Of a stretch of DNA of 16,721 nt, positions 8,221-15,316 are shown piece after piece. The notes beneath the pieces were generated by a model. That model saw only the letters and a program-made list of their open reading frames with translations. It had not been told where the DNA came from and did not search any database. This DNA is from JBLFWJ01 sp047611425. Lineage in GTDB: Bacteria > Bacteroidota > Bacteroidia > UBA10329. The position numbers were made by a program, and so were the translations under genes. The DNA lies in contig JBLFWJ010000065.1 in NCBI GenBank assembly GCA_047611425.1, positions 1 to 16,721 on the forward strand. The letters run 5' to 3'. Each line of letters opens with the position of its first letter. Within the stretch, counting starts at the first letter, position 1.

Positions 8221-8629
8221 ATGAGTTACGAGAAAAAAACAAAAGAGAATCCTTGGAATCTTAAAACACCCCCTGGAACTTCTGAATATATAATGTGGAA
8301 TGACGAAAAGGAAGGTGTGGATATTATTGTCTGTAAAGTCGGTTCAACCATTCTGCATTATGATGAAAGAGCGATACAGGACCTTCATCAAATGCTTAAA
8401 GATCACGGTGATTGGATGGAAATGGGTAGCAAGGATGAAAAGCCAGCAACTAAAGAAGGAACAGTGGAACATTGGGCGCGCAGTTCGAACAACAACTATT
8501 GGCGGGTGGTATGATTTGAAAAAGAATTTTCGAGGTCGTTTTGGCATGTAAATGCCGCCATTAATGGAAGAACTCGGTTTATGCTAAATTGAGCACAATG
8601 CACGCAATAATAGAATGCGGGCTATTTAA
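8221..8629 (+). pseudogene. conserved small protein of unknown function, frameshifted and with further stops
   Basis: From the ATG at 8221, frame one gives KENPWNLKTPPGTSEYIMW, a central LHYDERAIQDLHQMLKDHGDWMEMGS block and EGTVEHWARSSNNNY, then stops at 8514. Switching forward by one base near 8497-8502 restores a coherent tail in the next frame: GGWYDLKKNFRGRFGM, then TAA (8549-8551), MPPLMEELGLC, TAA (8585-8587), then IEHNARNNRMRAI and a natural-looking TAA at 8627-8629. Rebuilt, the protein would be about 135 residues. From memory this matches an uncharacterised bacterial family with ends of the type GRFGxYMPPLMExxGL and EHNARNNRMRAL (possibly DUF6855, name not verified). Two stops after the shift argue against programmed frameshifting and for decay. 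A 97-residue truncated product could still be made. Confidence 0.82.
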
Positions 8630-8741
8630 TTCAAATTTCCCTTATCAGTTATTTATCATCAAGTGTTGAAACATTGATTTGGCACGGACACTTTTATAAA
8701 AGTATGGCTGGTAGATTCGCAACACACTAAACTATAATGTC

Positions 8742-9362
8742 ATGAAAACACTTTTACTTTTTTCTTTTTCAGTTTTAACCTGCAGCGCAATACAAGCTCA
8801 AACGTTGCACAACATTGAAGCCGGAGGTGGGCCTGCTCCGGCTGCCACGCCATACTATGCACCTCAATCCCTAACGATTGAAATTGGCGATACCGTACGT
8901 TGGACCAACGTAGGTGGAACGCATAATGTAGATGGCTCATTGCCAACCTTCCCAAGTAACCCTGAAGGATTTAGAAACGGAAACCCGTCTAATTCTTTAT
9001 GGGTTTTTGATCATGTATTTACAACAAGTGGCTTTTACGAATTTGAATGTGAGGCATTCGACCACAATCTAACTCAGTTTGGTAATATCACTGTAAATAA
9101 TCCAGCTGGTGTTAACGATCAAGTGAGTCCAGTTTGGGAAGTATACCCAAATCCAACCACTGACTACTTGAGAATTAGAACTCAAGAAAGAATCACAAGG
9201 GCTACGTTGTATTCAATTGAAATGAAGAAAGTGGCCGACCTTGCTATTGAATCTAAAAACTCGGAGTATGGAATATCGTTGACAAACACACCAACTGGTA
9301 TTTATATTTTGGAGTGTGACTTTGATGGAACAATTGCACATCAAAAAATCATCGTTGATTAA
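8742..9362 (+). CDS. secreted cupredoxin-domain protein with T9SS sorting tail
   Basis: A 206-residue exported protein. Residues 1-20 are a Sec signal peptide (ending IQAQ). Residues about 22-118 form a plastocyanin-like domain: the SLTIEIGDTVRWTN strand, GGTHNV with His61, and the C-terminal ligand loop FECEAFDHNLTQFGNITV with Cys103 and His108. The fourth, axial position is Gln112 rather than the usual Met, as in stellacyanins, and Cys-to-His spacing is x4 instead of the common x2. Residues ~133-206 are a type A T9SS sorting domain (VYPNPTTDYLRI to HQKIIVD), so the domain should be anchored or released at the cell surface. Role: probable type 1 copper electron carrier, possibly for the adjacent oxidative enzyme (inference). 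It is followed by a strong terminator, so it is transcribed separately from the dioxygenase-like gene. Confidence 0.88.
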   Translation: MKTLLLFSFSVLTCSAIQAQTLHNIEAGGGPAPAATPYYAPQSLTIEIGDTVRWTNVGGTHNVDGSLPTFPSNPEGFRNGNPSNSLWVFDHVFTTSGFYEFECEAFDHNLTQFGNITVNNPAGVNDQVSPVWEVYPNPTTDYLRIRTQERITRATLYSIEMKKVADLAIESKNSEYGISLTNTPTGIYILECDFDGTIAHQKIIVD

Positions 9363-9388
9363 TTAATCAACATTCAATTCTACGTTAA

Positions 9389-9426
9389 AAGAAGGGCATA
9401 GCAAAAACGCTAAGCCCTTCTTTTTT
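9389..9426 (+). terminator. intrinsic terminator of the cupredoxin gene
   Basis: Arms 9389-9402 and 9409-9422 pair over 14 positions with one A-A mismatch, around a 6-nt loop (AAAAAC). The core is GAAGGGC/GCCCTTC and it runs into a T tract to 9426. It begins 27 bp after the stop at 9362. Confidence 0.9.
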
Positions 9427-9500
9427 AATACACCGATTATTCTGTTCATTTATTGGAGCGACTTTCGCTAAGGAAACCGTTCAAGCCCATTCGTTTCGTC

Positions 9501-9508
9501 TATCTTTA
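9501..9508 (+). promoter_or_regulatory. possible -7 promoter element (TATCTTTA)
   Basis: TATCTTTA differs at one position from the Bacteroidota -7 consensus TAnnTTTG and lies 22 bp before the ATG at 9531, leaving a short leader. No clear TTG is seen at -33, so the call is tentative. Confidence 0.4.
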
Positions 9509-9530
9509 ATAATCCGTAAATCCAACATCT

Positions 9531-10478
9531 ATGAGTTCAAAAAGTAATGACAGCCGTAGGAAATTTCTAAGAAACGTGTCTTTAACAGCACTATCAGTTG
9601 GTGCATTGGCCAAAGTGTCTGGAGCAAAACCTGTAAGTACTGAAGGTGCTGGCGGATGCAACCCTACTACGCTAGACTACTATGGCGAAGGACCATTCTA
9701 CACCAACAACCCACCGACTATCGTAAACAATCAATTGGCAGAGGCCAATGAAGCTGGTACCCGCATTATTATTAGTGGAGTGGTTAGAACGTTGGATTGT
9801 TCCGAGATTATTCCCGACACAATTGTTGATGTCTGGCATGCCAATGACCCTGGCCAGTACGACAACTCAGGGTTTAATTTACGTGGAAAGATGCTCTCCA
9901 ATGCTCAAGGATTCTACATGTTTGAGACAATTTATCCAGGTAAGTATCTTAATGGTCCGGTGTTCAGACCATCACATATTCATTTCAAAATCACACCACC
10001 TGGGTTTTCAACCATTACAACTCAACTATACTTTGAGGGCGATATTGATCTTACAACAGACCCAGCGTCTTCCATCACTTCCGGGACATACAACGCTTCG
10101 GACAGAATCATTGCTCTTACTGATAATGGGCAAGGAGTGCTTGAAGGAACTTGGGACATTATTGTTGATGGAGACGGGACAACCACTGGTATGAGCGAGA
10201 TTCATCTAAACACTGGTATGATCTACGAAGTAGCTCCCAATCCTTATTCTGATCAAGTAAGTATTCGTTACGGAGTGTTCAATGAATCAAAAGTTGCTTT
10301 ATCGGTCTTTGACGTAAACGGGAAACTCATTGCAGACTTAAACGAAGAAACGCTGCAACCTGAAAAGTATGAGGCAGTTTGGCAGCCAGATTCCTCCATT
10401 CCAAACGGTCATTACTTCATTGCGCTAAAAGTCAACGACATGCAGGTGCATTATCAGAAAACGATTCTGGCCCGCTAA
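9531..10478 (+). CDS. exported intradiol ring-cleavage dioxygenase-like protein with Tat-type signal and T9SS tail
   Basis: 315 residues. The N-terminus SRRKFLRNVSL (8-18) followed by a hydrophobic stretch is a Tat-type signal (S-R-R-x-F-L), implying export of a folded, metal-loaded protein. Residues ~45-215 match the intradiol dioxygenase family (protocatechuate 3,4-dioxygenase beta/catechol 1,2-dioxygenase fold). Expected Fe(III) ligands are all present: Tyr110 in VWHANDPGQY, Tyr139 in TIYPGKYL, and His149/His151 in RPSHIHF. Residues ~229-315 form a type A T9SS sorting domain (EVAPNPYSDQVSIRY to HYQKTILAR). The predicted activity is oxygenolytic cleavage of a catechol-like ring outside the cell or at its surface; the substrate is unknown. 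Its close neighbour is a secreted cupredoxin, but a terminator separates them. The ATG at 9531 places the Arg pair correctly. Confidence 0.88.
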   Translation: MSSKSNDSRRKFLRNVSLTALSVGALAKVSGAKPVSTEGAGGCNPTTLDYYGEGPFYTNNPPTIVNNQLAEANEAGTRIIISGVVRTLDCSEIIPDTIVDVWHANDPGQYDNSGFNLRGKMLSNAQGFYMFETIYPGKYLNGPVFRPSHIHFKITPPGFSTITTQLYFEGDIDLTTDPASSITSGTYNASDRIIALTDNGQGVLEGTWDIIVDGDGTTTGMSEIHLNTGMIYEVAPNPYSDQVSIRYGVFNESKVALSVFDVNGKLIADLNEETLQPEKYEAVWQPDSSIPNGHYFIALKVNDMQVHYQKTILAR

Positions 10479-10520
10479 AAAATTCTCGTTTAAACATTTT
10501 CAGGGATTTTAATCAAATAG

Positions 10521-10546
10521 AAAAGCCCACCAATCGGTGGGCTTTT
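10521..10546. terminator. strong symmetrical terminator hairpin
   Basis: A perfect 11-bp stem (10521-10531 with 10536-10546, AAAAGCCCACC against GGTGGGCTTTT) closes a 4-nt loop. The A and T tracts on either side mean it can work in both directions: 43 bp after the dioxygenase-like stop, and about 230 bp past the end of the TonB-dependent receptor gene on the other strand. Confidence 0.92.
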
Positions 10547-10774
10547 AGTTTCGCGGAGCATGGGAGAGATGTCGAACCTTTGGGATGGTTTCTTAGCCCT
10601 TTCGACCATTGTTTTAGACATAAAGATTCTCTGTGCTGTCCTATTATAAGATGGTTTCCAGTACGGTAAGTCATAATGCATGACGTTGCCGATTCCAAAG
10701 AATCGAATCTTATAGGCGAACTCAGCCACTAGTATTAATCGTAAAATCGAGATTAAACCAGAATATGTAGTCTA
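10547..10774. other. spacer between convergent genes, no supported gene
   Basis: About 230 bp between the bidirectional terminator and the receptor stop. A minus-strand frame opens just past the receptor stop and stays open for about 90 codons through the terminator, with a GTG at 10729 as its possible start. It has no recognisable motif and runs through the hairpin, so I do not call it a gene. It may be an eroded remnant. Confidence 0.5.
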
Positions 10775-13183
10775 CTAAATTTCAATAATGATTCCGAATG
10801 ACGGGAGCACCGTGCCAGTTGTGCTTCCCAATCTGTCCAGTTGGTAGCGGGATGAATCGTTTGGGTCTATAATTGCATTGCCATTACCATCCGTTCTAAG
10901 GATATAATCTGGAGCCTGTTGTGCTTTAAAGGCATAAATGTTTTGTACATCTAGGTAAATATTCAATGCCCATTTTTTGAAGAACCATTTCTTGTCTACC
11001 CGCAAGTCAAGGAAGTGCGCAGGTTCTAATCTTTCGCCATTTAATTGAGAATAATCTGGTATGGCACCTCGGTTTATATTCCAAACTGGAATTAGGGCTG
11101 AGGTCTCTTCATCAGCTGGAGTGTATGGAGAGCCTCCGGTAAATCTCCAGCGAAGCCCAACCTCCCAATTTCGTTTGAATTTCTTTCCTGCAGTTAACGA
11201 AATCAAATGCTGTGCATCCCATGAAGAGGGAACGTAATCACCTTTGTAATCTTGGAATTCGCTCCGAACGAAGGTGTAGGCTAGAATGCCGTAAAACCCT
11301 TTCCAAAGTTTCTGCTGAACCAATAGCTCAGCTCCGTATGCTCTTCCGAGGTTGTCCGAAGTGACTTCGTCATTTCCTATCACACCAAAATCGGCACCAA
11401 GGTTAGCCAACGAAATGCTGTCTCGTACAAGGAATGGGTAGTTCTCCCAAAGTTTAAAAAATCCTTCGACCGATACTTTCAATCCCGTTTTAGTGATGAA
11501 TTCTCCACCTAACACAGCATGATTGGATGCTATGTATTTCAACCCATTCTCCTTGTTGACCAATGCTCCAGAATTGTTCTGGAAGCCCATGGTCGTGTAA
11601 GGTGGAAGTTGAAAATACCTTCCCACGTTTGCACTAATGTTGAATTGGGTATTGATGGCATAAGAGATGGAGAACCTTGGAGAGAACGTTTCATAGGTTT
11701 TTGCCATCTGCTCCGAATAACTATTGCCATCCATTCTAGCACCAAGCGATAGCAGTAGACGTCCTTCGACAAATGATCGGCTAACCTGGCCAAATGCGCC
11801 CCACTTGTGAATGTCGATTGCTGAACTAAAATCTACCGTTCCGATTGAGCCATCGGGCAAAGTAATCTTGGTGAAAGTTGAATTGTTGTATCTCGCCAAC
11901 TCATATAGAACACCGTAGTTGATCTTCCAACCATTCTTTCGCCAGTTATTCTCAAATCGCAATTTGTTTTCAATTTCTTGACTCTTGTAATCGAGAATTA
12001 GATTGGTGTCGACCTCAATGTTGTCAGCGTATTTAAAAGCCACATTATTCAACATATTTCTACTCACAACCAGTTGAGAAAAACCGGTTTCTCGGTAGTT
12101 TTTCCAATTCAACCCGATGGCATAATTCCACTGATTATTGACTGGTAGAATTTCCACCAAGCGCTTTTGGTCATCATCCAGATCGTCATCCAAATTCAGT
12201 TTGAATTGGTCTATGGCGCCTAAACCGATTACTGTAATCTCATTCTTGTCGTTAATCTTAGCCTTGTACTTCAGTTGGAAGTCGTCATAAGTCGGCAGAA
12301 ATGGCAACCCGATCAACTTGAACAGGAACTGCAGATAGCTTCTTCTATATGAGAACATGAAAGAATGGCCTTTAGCAATCGGGCCTTCGATGGTCACACC
12401 AGCATCGCTGGAACCAAGCGTAAAATTTCCACCAATTCTGTCTTTTCTGGGGTCCTTCATTTTGAAGTTTAAGACAGAGCTTAATGTGTTTCCTCTGTTC
12501 GCAGGAAAAGCTCCTGAGTAGAATTCCACTTCACGGATAAAATTCACATTGATCAGCCCATTCGGGCCACCAGAAGAACCTTGCGTAGCAAAGTGATTAA
12601 TGTTCGGAATTTCGATTCCGTCTAAATAGAATCTGTTCTCATTTGGCGCCCCACCTCGAATGATCAGGTCGTTTCTGAAAGCAACAGAACTTGCAACTCC
12701 TGGCAAAGATTGAAGCGCTTTTGAAATGTCTCTGTTACCTCCTGGGTTTCTTTCAATTTCACTAACGCCAATGGTTCGAACCGAAACAGGGCTTTCTTCT
12801 TTTTTCACAAATGGATTGGCTTTAACTACCACTGCATCCAGCGTTTTGCTGTCTTTTTCCATCGAAAAGTCAACCAAGGCTGGCTTATTATTGAAGACCT
12901 GAACTTCGTATTCAACTTTGCTTTTAAAACCCAGAAATGAGACTTCTACATTATAGAGGCCCGGAGTGAGATTTGTGATTTTGAAATTCCCATCAAGATC
13001 CGAGGATGCCCCGATCGTAGTTCCTTGAATGAACACGTTTGCAAATGGTATTGCATCATTGCTTGTTGCATCTCCAATTCTACCCTGAATAATGCCTGTC
13101 TGAGCTATCGTTTGAAGACTAAATAGAAGAAACACTGAAAATCCAAAAACCCTCATATACAATCTAATTCTTTGCGTATTCAT
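10775..13183 (-). CDS. TonB-dependent outer-membrane receptor with CarboxypepD_reg-like N-domain
   Basis: An 802-residue outer-membrane active transporter. Residues 1-28 are a signal peptide (FGFSVFLLFSLQTIAQ). About 30-108 is a carboxypeptidase-regulatory-like domain (GIIQGRIGDA, IPFANVFIQGT, DLDGNFKITNL), about 117-238 the plug (ISKALQSLPGV, RNDLIIRGGAPNENRFYLDG), and the remainder a beta-barrel of repeated amphipathic strands. The chain ends FGIIIEI, with no terminal aromatic residue, which is less usual for barrel assembly. The substrate cannot be told from sequence; no SusD-like partner lies next to it, so it is not a typical SusC, and it resembles FecA/CirA-like receptors. The ATG at 13183 is preferred to an upstream TTG at 13249, because the signal peptide follows it directly. 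It lies 84 bp downstream of the ECF sigma gene and is probably co-transcribed with it. Confidence 0.93.
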   Translation of the reverse strand: MNTQRIRLYMRVFGFSVFLLFSLQTIAQTGIIQGRIGDATSNDAIPFANVFIQGTTIGASSDLDGNFKITNLTPGLYNVEVSFLGFKSKVEYEVQVFNNKPALVDFSMEKDSKTLDAVVVKANPFVKKEESPVSVRTIGVSEIERNPGGNRDISKALQSLPGVASSVAFRNDLIIRGGAPNENRFYLDGIEIPNINHFATQGSSGGPNGLINVNFIREVEFYSGAFPANRGNTLSSVLNFKMKDPRKDRIGGNFTLGSSDAGVTIEGPIAKGHSFMFSYRRSYLQFLFKLIGLPFLPTYDDFQLKYKAKINDKNEITVIGLGAIDQFKLNLDDDLDDDQKRLVEILPVNNQWNYAIGLNWKNYRETGFSQLVVSRNMLNNVAFKYADNIEVDTNLILDYKSQEIENKLRFENNWRKNGWKINYGVLYELARYNNSTFTKITLPDGSIGTVDFSSAIDIHKWGAFGQVSRSFVEGRLLLSLGARMDGNSYSEQMAKTYETFSPRFSISYAINTQFNISANVGRYFQLPPYTTMGFQNNSGALVNKENGLKYIASNHAVLGGEFITKTGLKVSVEGFFKLWENYPFLVRDSISLANLGADFGVIGNDEVTSDNLGRAYGAELLVQQKLWKGFYGILAYTFVRSEFQDYKGDYVPSSWDAQHLISLTAGKKFKRNWEVGLRWRFTGGSPYTPADEETSALIPVWNINRGAIPDYSQLNGERLEPAHFLDLRVDKKWFFKKWALNIYLDVQNIYAFKAQQAPDYILRTDGNGNAIIDPNDSSRYQLDRLGSTTGTVLPSFGIIIEI

Positions 13184-13267
13184 ATTGGTGCCACTACATC
13201 TCGGCCCCAAAAAGACCATGCCTGTTTGACCCATGTCGCAGGGAAGCAATTAACCATATTTAGTTGA

Positions 13268-13774
13268 TTAACTTCTGTAGTGTCGAAGTTGGGACTGTAA
13301 ACGCTGTTTTGCCAAGTGAATACGACTTTTAACCGTTCCTATCGGAATGTTCAATTCTTCAGCAATCTCCTTGTACTTAAAGCCTTTATTGTGCAATGTA
13401 AACGGGACACGGTACTGAGGCTCAAGTAGATCAACCAATTTGGTAAGCTCCTTCAAAGAGAGCCTAGAGTCAGGTGTATCTTGGCGTTGGCCAGCCACAA
13501 AGTCCAACACTTCCACATCACCTCTTGTTGTGATTACTGTCCTGCTTCTTTGAGCTTTTCGGTAATTATTGATGAACGTATTCTTCATAATGGTATAAAG
13601 CCACGCCTTGAGATTAGTGTTCTCCGAGAACTTGTCCTTGTAGGTCAAGGCCTTCATCATAGTATCCTGAAGCAGGTCCTCGGCCTGTTCCCGATCTCTT
13701 GTCAAACTCAACGCGAAGTACTTGAGCACATCGCTCAGTTTGATTAATTGGTCATTGAAAGTAAGTGCAGACAT
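13268..13774 (-). CDS. ECF-type RNA polymerase sigma factor
   Basis: 168 residues with both ECF domains. Sigma-2 covers about 14-75 (DVLKYFALSLTRDREQAEDLLQD, then LKAWLYTIMKNTFINNYRK) and sigma-4 about 107-162 with its helix-turn-helix YKEIAEELNIPIGTVKSRIHLAK. It directs polymerase to a subset of promoters. Unlike classic surface-signalling pairs, no anti-sigma (FecR-like) gene lies on either side; the next gene is a TonB-dependent receptor. The protein resembles the widely conserved Bacteroidota ECF group that often stands without an anti-sigma factor, so it may be regulated at transcription or turnover instead (inference). A consensus promoter and a palindrome precede it. The ATG at 13774 is the only suitable start. 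Confidence 0.95.
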   Translation of the reverse strand: MSALTFNDQLIKLSDVLKYFALSLTRDREQAEDLLQDTMMKALTYKDKFSENTNLKAWLYTIMKNTFINNYRKAQRSRTVITTRGDVEVLDFVAGQRQDTPDSRLSLKELTKLVDLLEPQYRVPFTLHNKGFKYKEIAEELNIPIGTVKSRIHLAKQRLQSQLRHYRS

Positions 13775-13801
13775 TTATTTACTGTTTAAGCTTTTGTGTT
13801 A

Positions 13802-13813
13802 TTGTTTAAACAA
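13802..13813. promoter_or_regulatory. 12-bp perfect palindrome at the sigma gene promoter (possible operator)
   Basis: TTGTTTAAACAA is its own reverse complement. It overlaps the inner end of the -7 element and the expected transcription start of the ECF sigma gene, a position where a bound dimeric repressor would block initiation. AT-rich palindromes also arise by chance. Confidence 0.45.
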
Positions 13814-13841
13814 AAATATGAAATGCTAATCAATCCCGCAA
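13811..13841 (-). promoter_or_regulatory. Bacteroidota-type promoter of the ECF sigma gene
   Basis: Reading the minus strand, TTG (13841-13839) is followed after 20 nt by TATTTTTG (13818-13811), an exact match to the -7 consensus TAnnTTTG with normal spacing. The start of transcription would fall about 30 nt before the ATG at 13774. Confidence 0.75.
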
Positions 13842-13893
13842 CTTTTTGTTTAGTTTTTCAATTGCTTCATTAAACATTAGTTCCGACTGGACA

Positions 13894-13925
13894 TAAAAAA
13901 AGCCTCAGGCGTTGCACCTCAGGCT
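13894..13925 (-). terminator. intrinsic terminator of the CarH-like operon
   Basis: On the minus strand AGCCTGAGG pairs with CCTGAGGCT (one G-G mismatch) around a short loop, at 13925-13901, and a T tract of seven follows (13900-13894). It starts 23 bp beyond the stop at 13948. Confidence 0.88.
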
Positions 13926-13947
13926 CAAGAACTCTGTCAATATTAAT

Positions 13948-14835
13948 CTAATTCAGTCCTTCTACATACGCTAAAAACTGCGTAGCGTCATCAATTTTGA
14001 TGATGTTTTTCGGAAACTTTTTGTCTAACTGACTAATCTGATACCCGGAGACAACGACTTTCAATTTAGGAAAGCTCTTAGAGAGTTGCTTCAGGTAACT
14101 TTCCGTGAAGCCATCTGCGGGACTAGCCACAAATGCGGTAACTAGATACTCCGGGTTGTGGGCAGAAACAGTCTGCTGTATATCTTCGAACGGAACCGAT
14201 TGCCCAAGGTATATTGTATCAAACCCACGTTTCTCCATTAAATACCGGAAAAACAATAAGCCCATTTCATGAAACTCCCCTTCTCGAAGAAAGAAGATGA
14301 CTTTTTTGCCCTTAACTTTACTTTCGCTTGAATAAAGCTTATCAGTAGCCGCGTACATCTTCTGGATGATTAGACTACTGATAAAATGTTCTTGGGCTGG
14401 ACTTATGGAGCTAGCCCGCCACATAACACCAATCTTGTGTAGCAGTGGATAAAGGACATTAATACAAGTTTCTTCGAAGCCCATTGCTTCGGTACACTCG
14501 GCCAATATTCCTTCAAAATTAGAGCGGTCTAAGTCCACCATCGCAACTATTAAACGGTCTATCTGAACCGGGTAGTCAGCCTTAGACTCCCCTAGTCGTT
14601 GGACTTCTAACGATAAATCTTCGTCACTAAGTTTAGAGATTTTCGAGATTTTTAACCCATGGTTGTTGAGCATAGCAATGTTCAGCAACTTTTTTAAATC
14701 ACTATCGCAGTATGAGCGAATGTTAGTGTCCGTTCGGTCCGGTGTAATAATGCCATACCGCTGTTCCCAGATTCTTATGGTATGTGCTTTTATCCCTGAG
14801 AGGGTTGCTAAATCCTTTGTGCTATACTTACCCAT
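13948..14835 (-). CDS. MerR-family, cobalamin-binding regulator (CarH/LitR-like)
   Basis: 295 residues from the ATG at 14835. About 1-70 is a MerR winged helix (KYSTKDLATLSGI, HTIRIWEQRYGI), about 85-170 a four-helix B12-cap domain, and about 175-295 a Rossmann-like B12-binding domain. In CarH, adenosylcobalamin holds a DNA-bound tetramer that falls apart in light, derepressing the target genes. Hallmarks seen: Trp139-x9-Glu149-His150 (the W-x9-EH cap motif) and EGEFHEMG with His189 at the lower cobalt ligand position (His177 in Thermus CarH). The residue after Trp139 is Arg140, where Thermus CarH has His132, the second ligand used after illumination. An upstream start at 14910 would put 25 residues of the neighbour's overlapping frame in front; 14835 gives the normal MerR N-terminus. 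It overlaps the SRPBCC gene by 8 bp. Light or B12 sensing is inferred from motifs. Confidence 0.9.
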   Translation of the reverse strand: MGKYSTKDLATLSGIKAHTIRIWEQRYGIITPDRTDTNIRSYCDSDLKKLLNIAMLNNHGLKISKISKLSDEDLSLEVQRLGESKADYPVQIDRLIVAMVDLDRSNFEGILAECTEAMGFEETCINVLYPLLHKIGVMWRASSISPAQEHFISSLIIQKMYAATDKLYSSESKVKGKKVIFFLREGEFHEMGLLFFRYLMEKRGFDTIYLGQSVPFEDIQQTVSAHNPEYLVTAFVASPADGFTESYLKQLSKSFPKLKVVVSGYQISQLDKKFPKNIIKIDDATQFLAYVEGLN

Positions 14836-15316
14836 TGACTTCTTTTTCGAGTAACGTGGATTTACCAAACTTGTTCTGTAACACTTTAGTTCGGTACTCA
14901 AATATGGCATTTACCTTTCTCTTTACAACCAAGATGTTCGCCAATTTCCCAACAATTCCGAAAGGAACTTTATAGTGAATAATATCAGTCATTAACACGC
15001 CACCGTCTCGCTGTTCAAATATGTGCTGATGGTGCCAAAACGAGTACGGACCAAAGCGTTGTTCGTCAACAAACATTTTCATGTTTTCTACCCGTGTTAT
15101 TTCGGTAACCCAGCTTATTTTCAGAAAGGGAAATGGCGTAACATTATACTGAATAATCTGACCGGCATACATCCGAGGTATTTCTCGGGTTATAATTTCA
15201 AATTGCATGTCTGCCGGTGTAATCTCATTTAGGTTATGAGGAGACGAGAAGAATCCCCATGCCACCTCAAGTGGTATAGGCAAGAACTGCTGATGTTTAC
15301 GGAAATGTAGTTTCAT
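14828..15316 (-). CDS. SRPBCC family protein (COG4276-like)
   Basis: A 162-residue START-like protein. It opens with the strand FRKHQQFLPIPLEVAWGFFSSPHNLNEITP, the common start of the COG4276 group (old name: cell-division inhibitor). It continues with AGQIIQYNVTPFPFLKISWVTEI, a loop FGPYSFWHHQHIFEQRDGGVLMTDIIHY and a C-terminal helix (KVNAIFEYRTKVLQN). It probably binds a hydrophobic ligand. Proteins of this type are often encoded beside, or fused to, TIGR01777 epimerases, and here its start overlaps the stop of that gene (ATGA, 15313-15316). Its own 3' end overlaps the CarH-like gene by 8 bp, so the three are one transcript. It is only distantly like the SRPBCC protein at 7720 (different subgroup). 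Confidence 0.9.
   Translation of the reverse strand: MKLHFRKHQQFLPIPLEVAWGFFSSPHNLNEITPADMQFEIITREIPRMYAGQIIQYNVTPFPFLKISWVTEITRVENMKMFVDEQRFGPYSFWHHQHIFEQRDGGVLMTDIIHYKVPFGIVGKLANILVVKRKVNAIFEYRTKVLQNKFGKSTLLEKEVNG

Noticed and set aside
8300..8551. Separate 83-residue gene overlapping the 8221 gene
   Set aside because: Only its last ~16 residues resemble a conserved protein, and these belong to the shifted tail of the 8221 pseudogene. The rest is an out-of-frame shadow.
8675..8715. Sigma-70-like promoter (TTGGCA, 18 nt, TATGGC) before the cupredoxin gene
   Set aside because: It does not fit the Bacteroidota -7 consensus, and such matches are common in AT-rich sequence.
10540..10620. Possible degenerate tRNA on the minus strand (GTCGAACC near a GGAGCATGGG stretch)
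   Set aside because: The T-arm does not pair, and no anticodon arm or acceptor stem can be drawn.
10490..10729. Minus-strand open frame of about 79 codons past the receptor gene
   Set aside because: It starts with GTG, has no recognisable domain, and its 3' part runs through the strong terminator hairpin. The frame stays open upstream to the receptor stop, so a decayed remnant remains possible, but nothing supports a gene call.
13184..13249. Extended N-terminus of the TonB-dependent receptor from a TTG at 13249
   Set aside because: The extra 22 residues come before a complete signal peptide and have no family match; the ATG at 13183 is the natural start.
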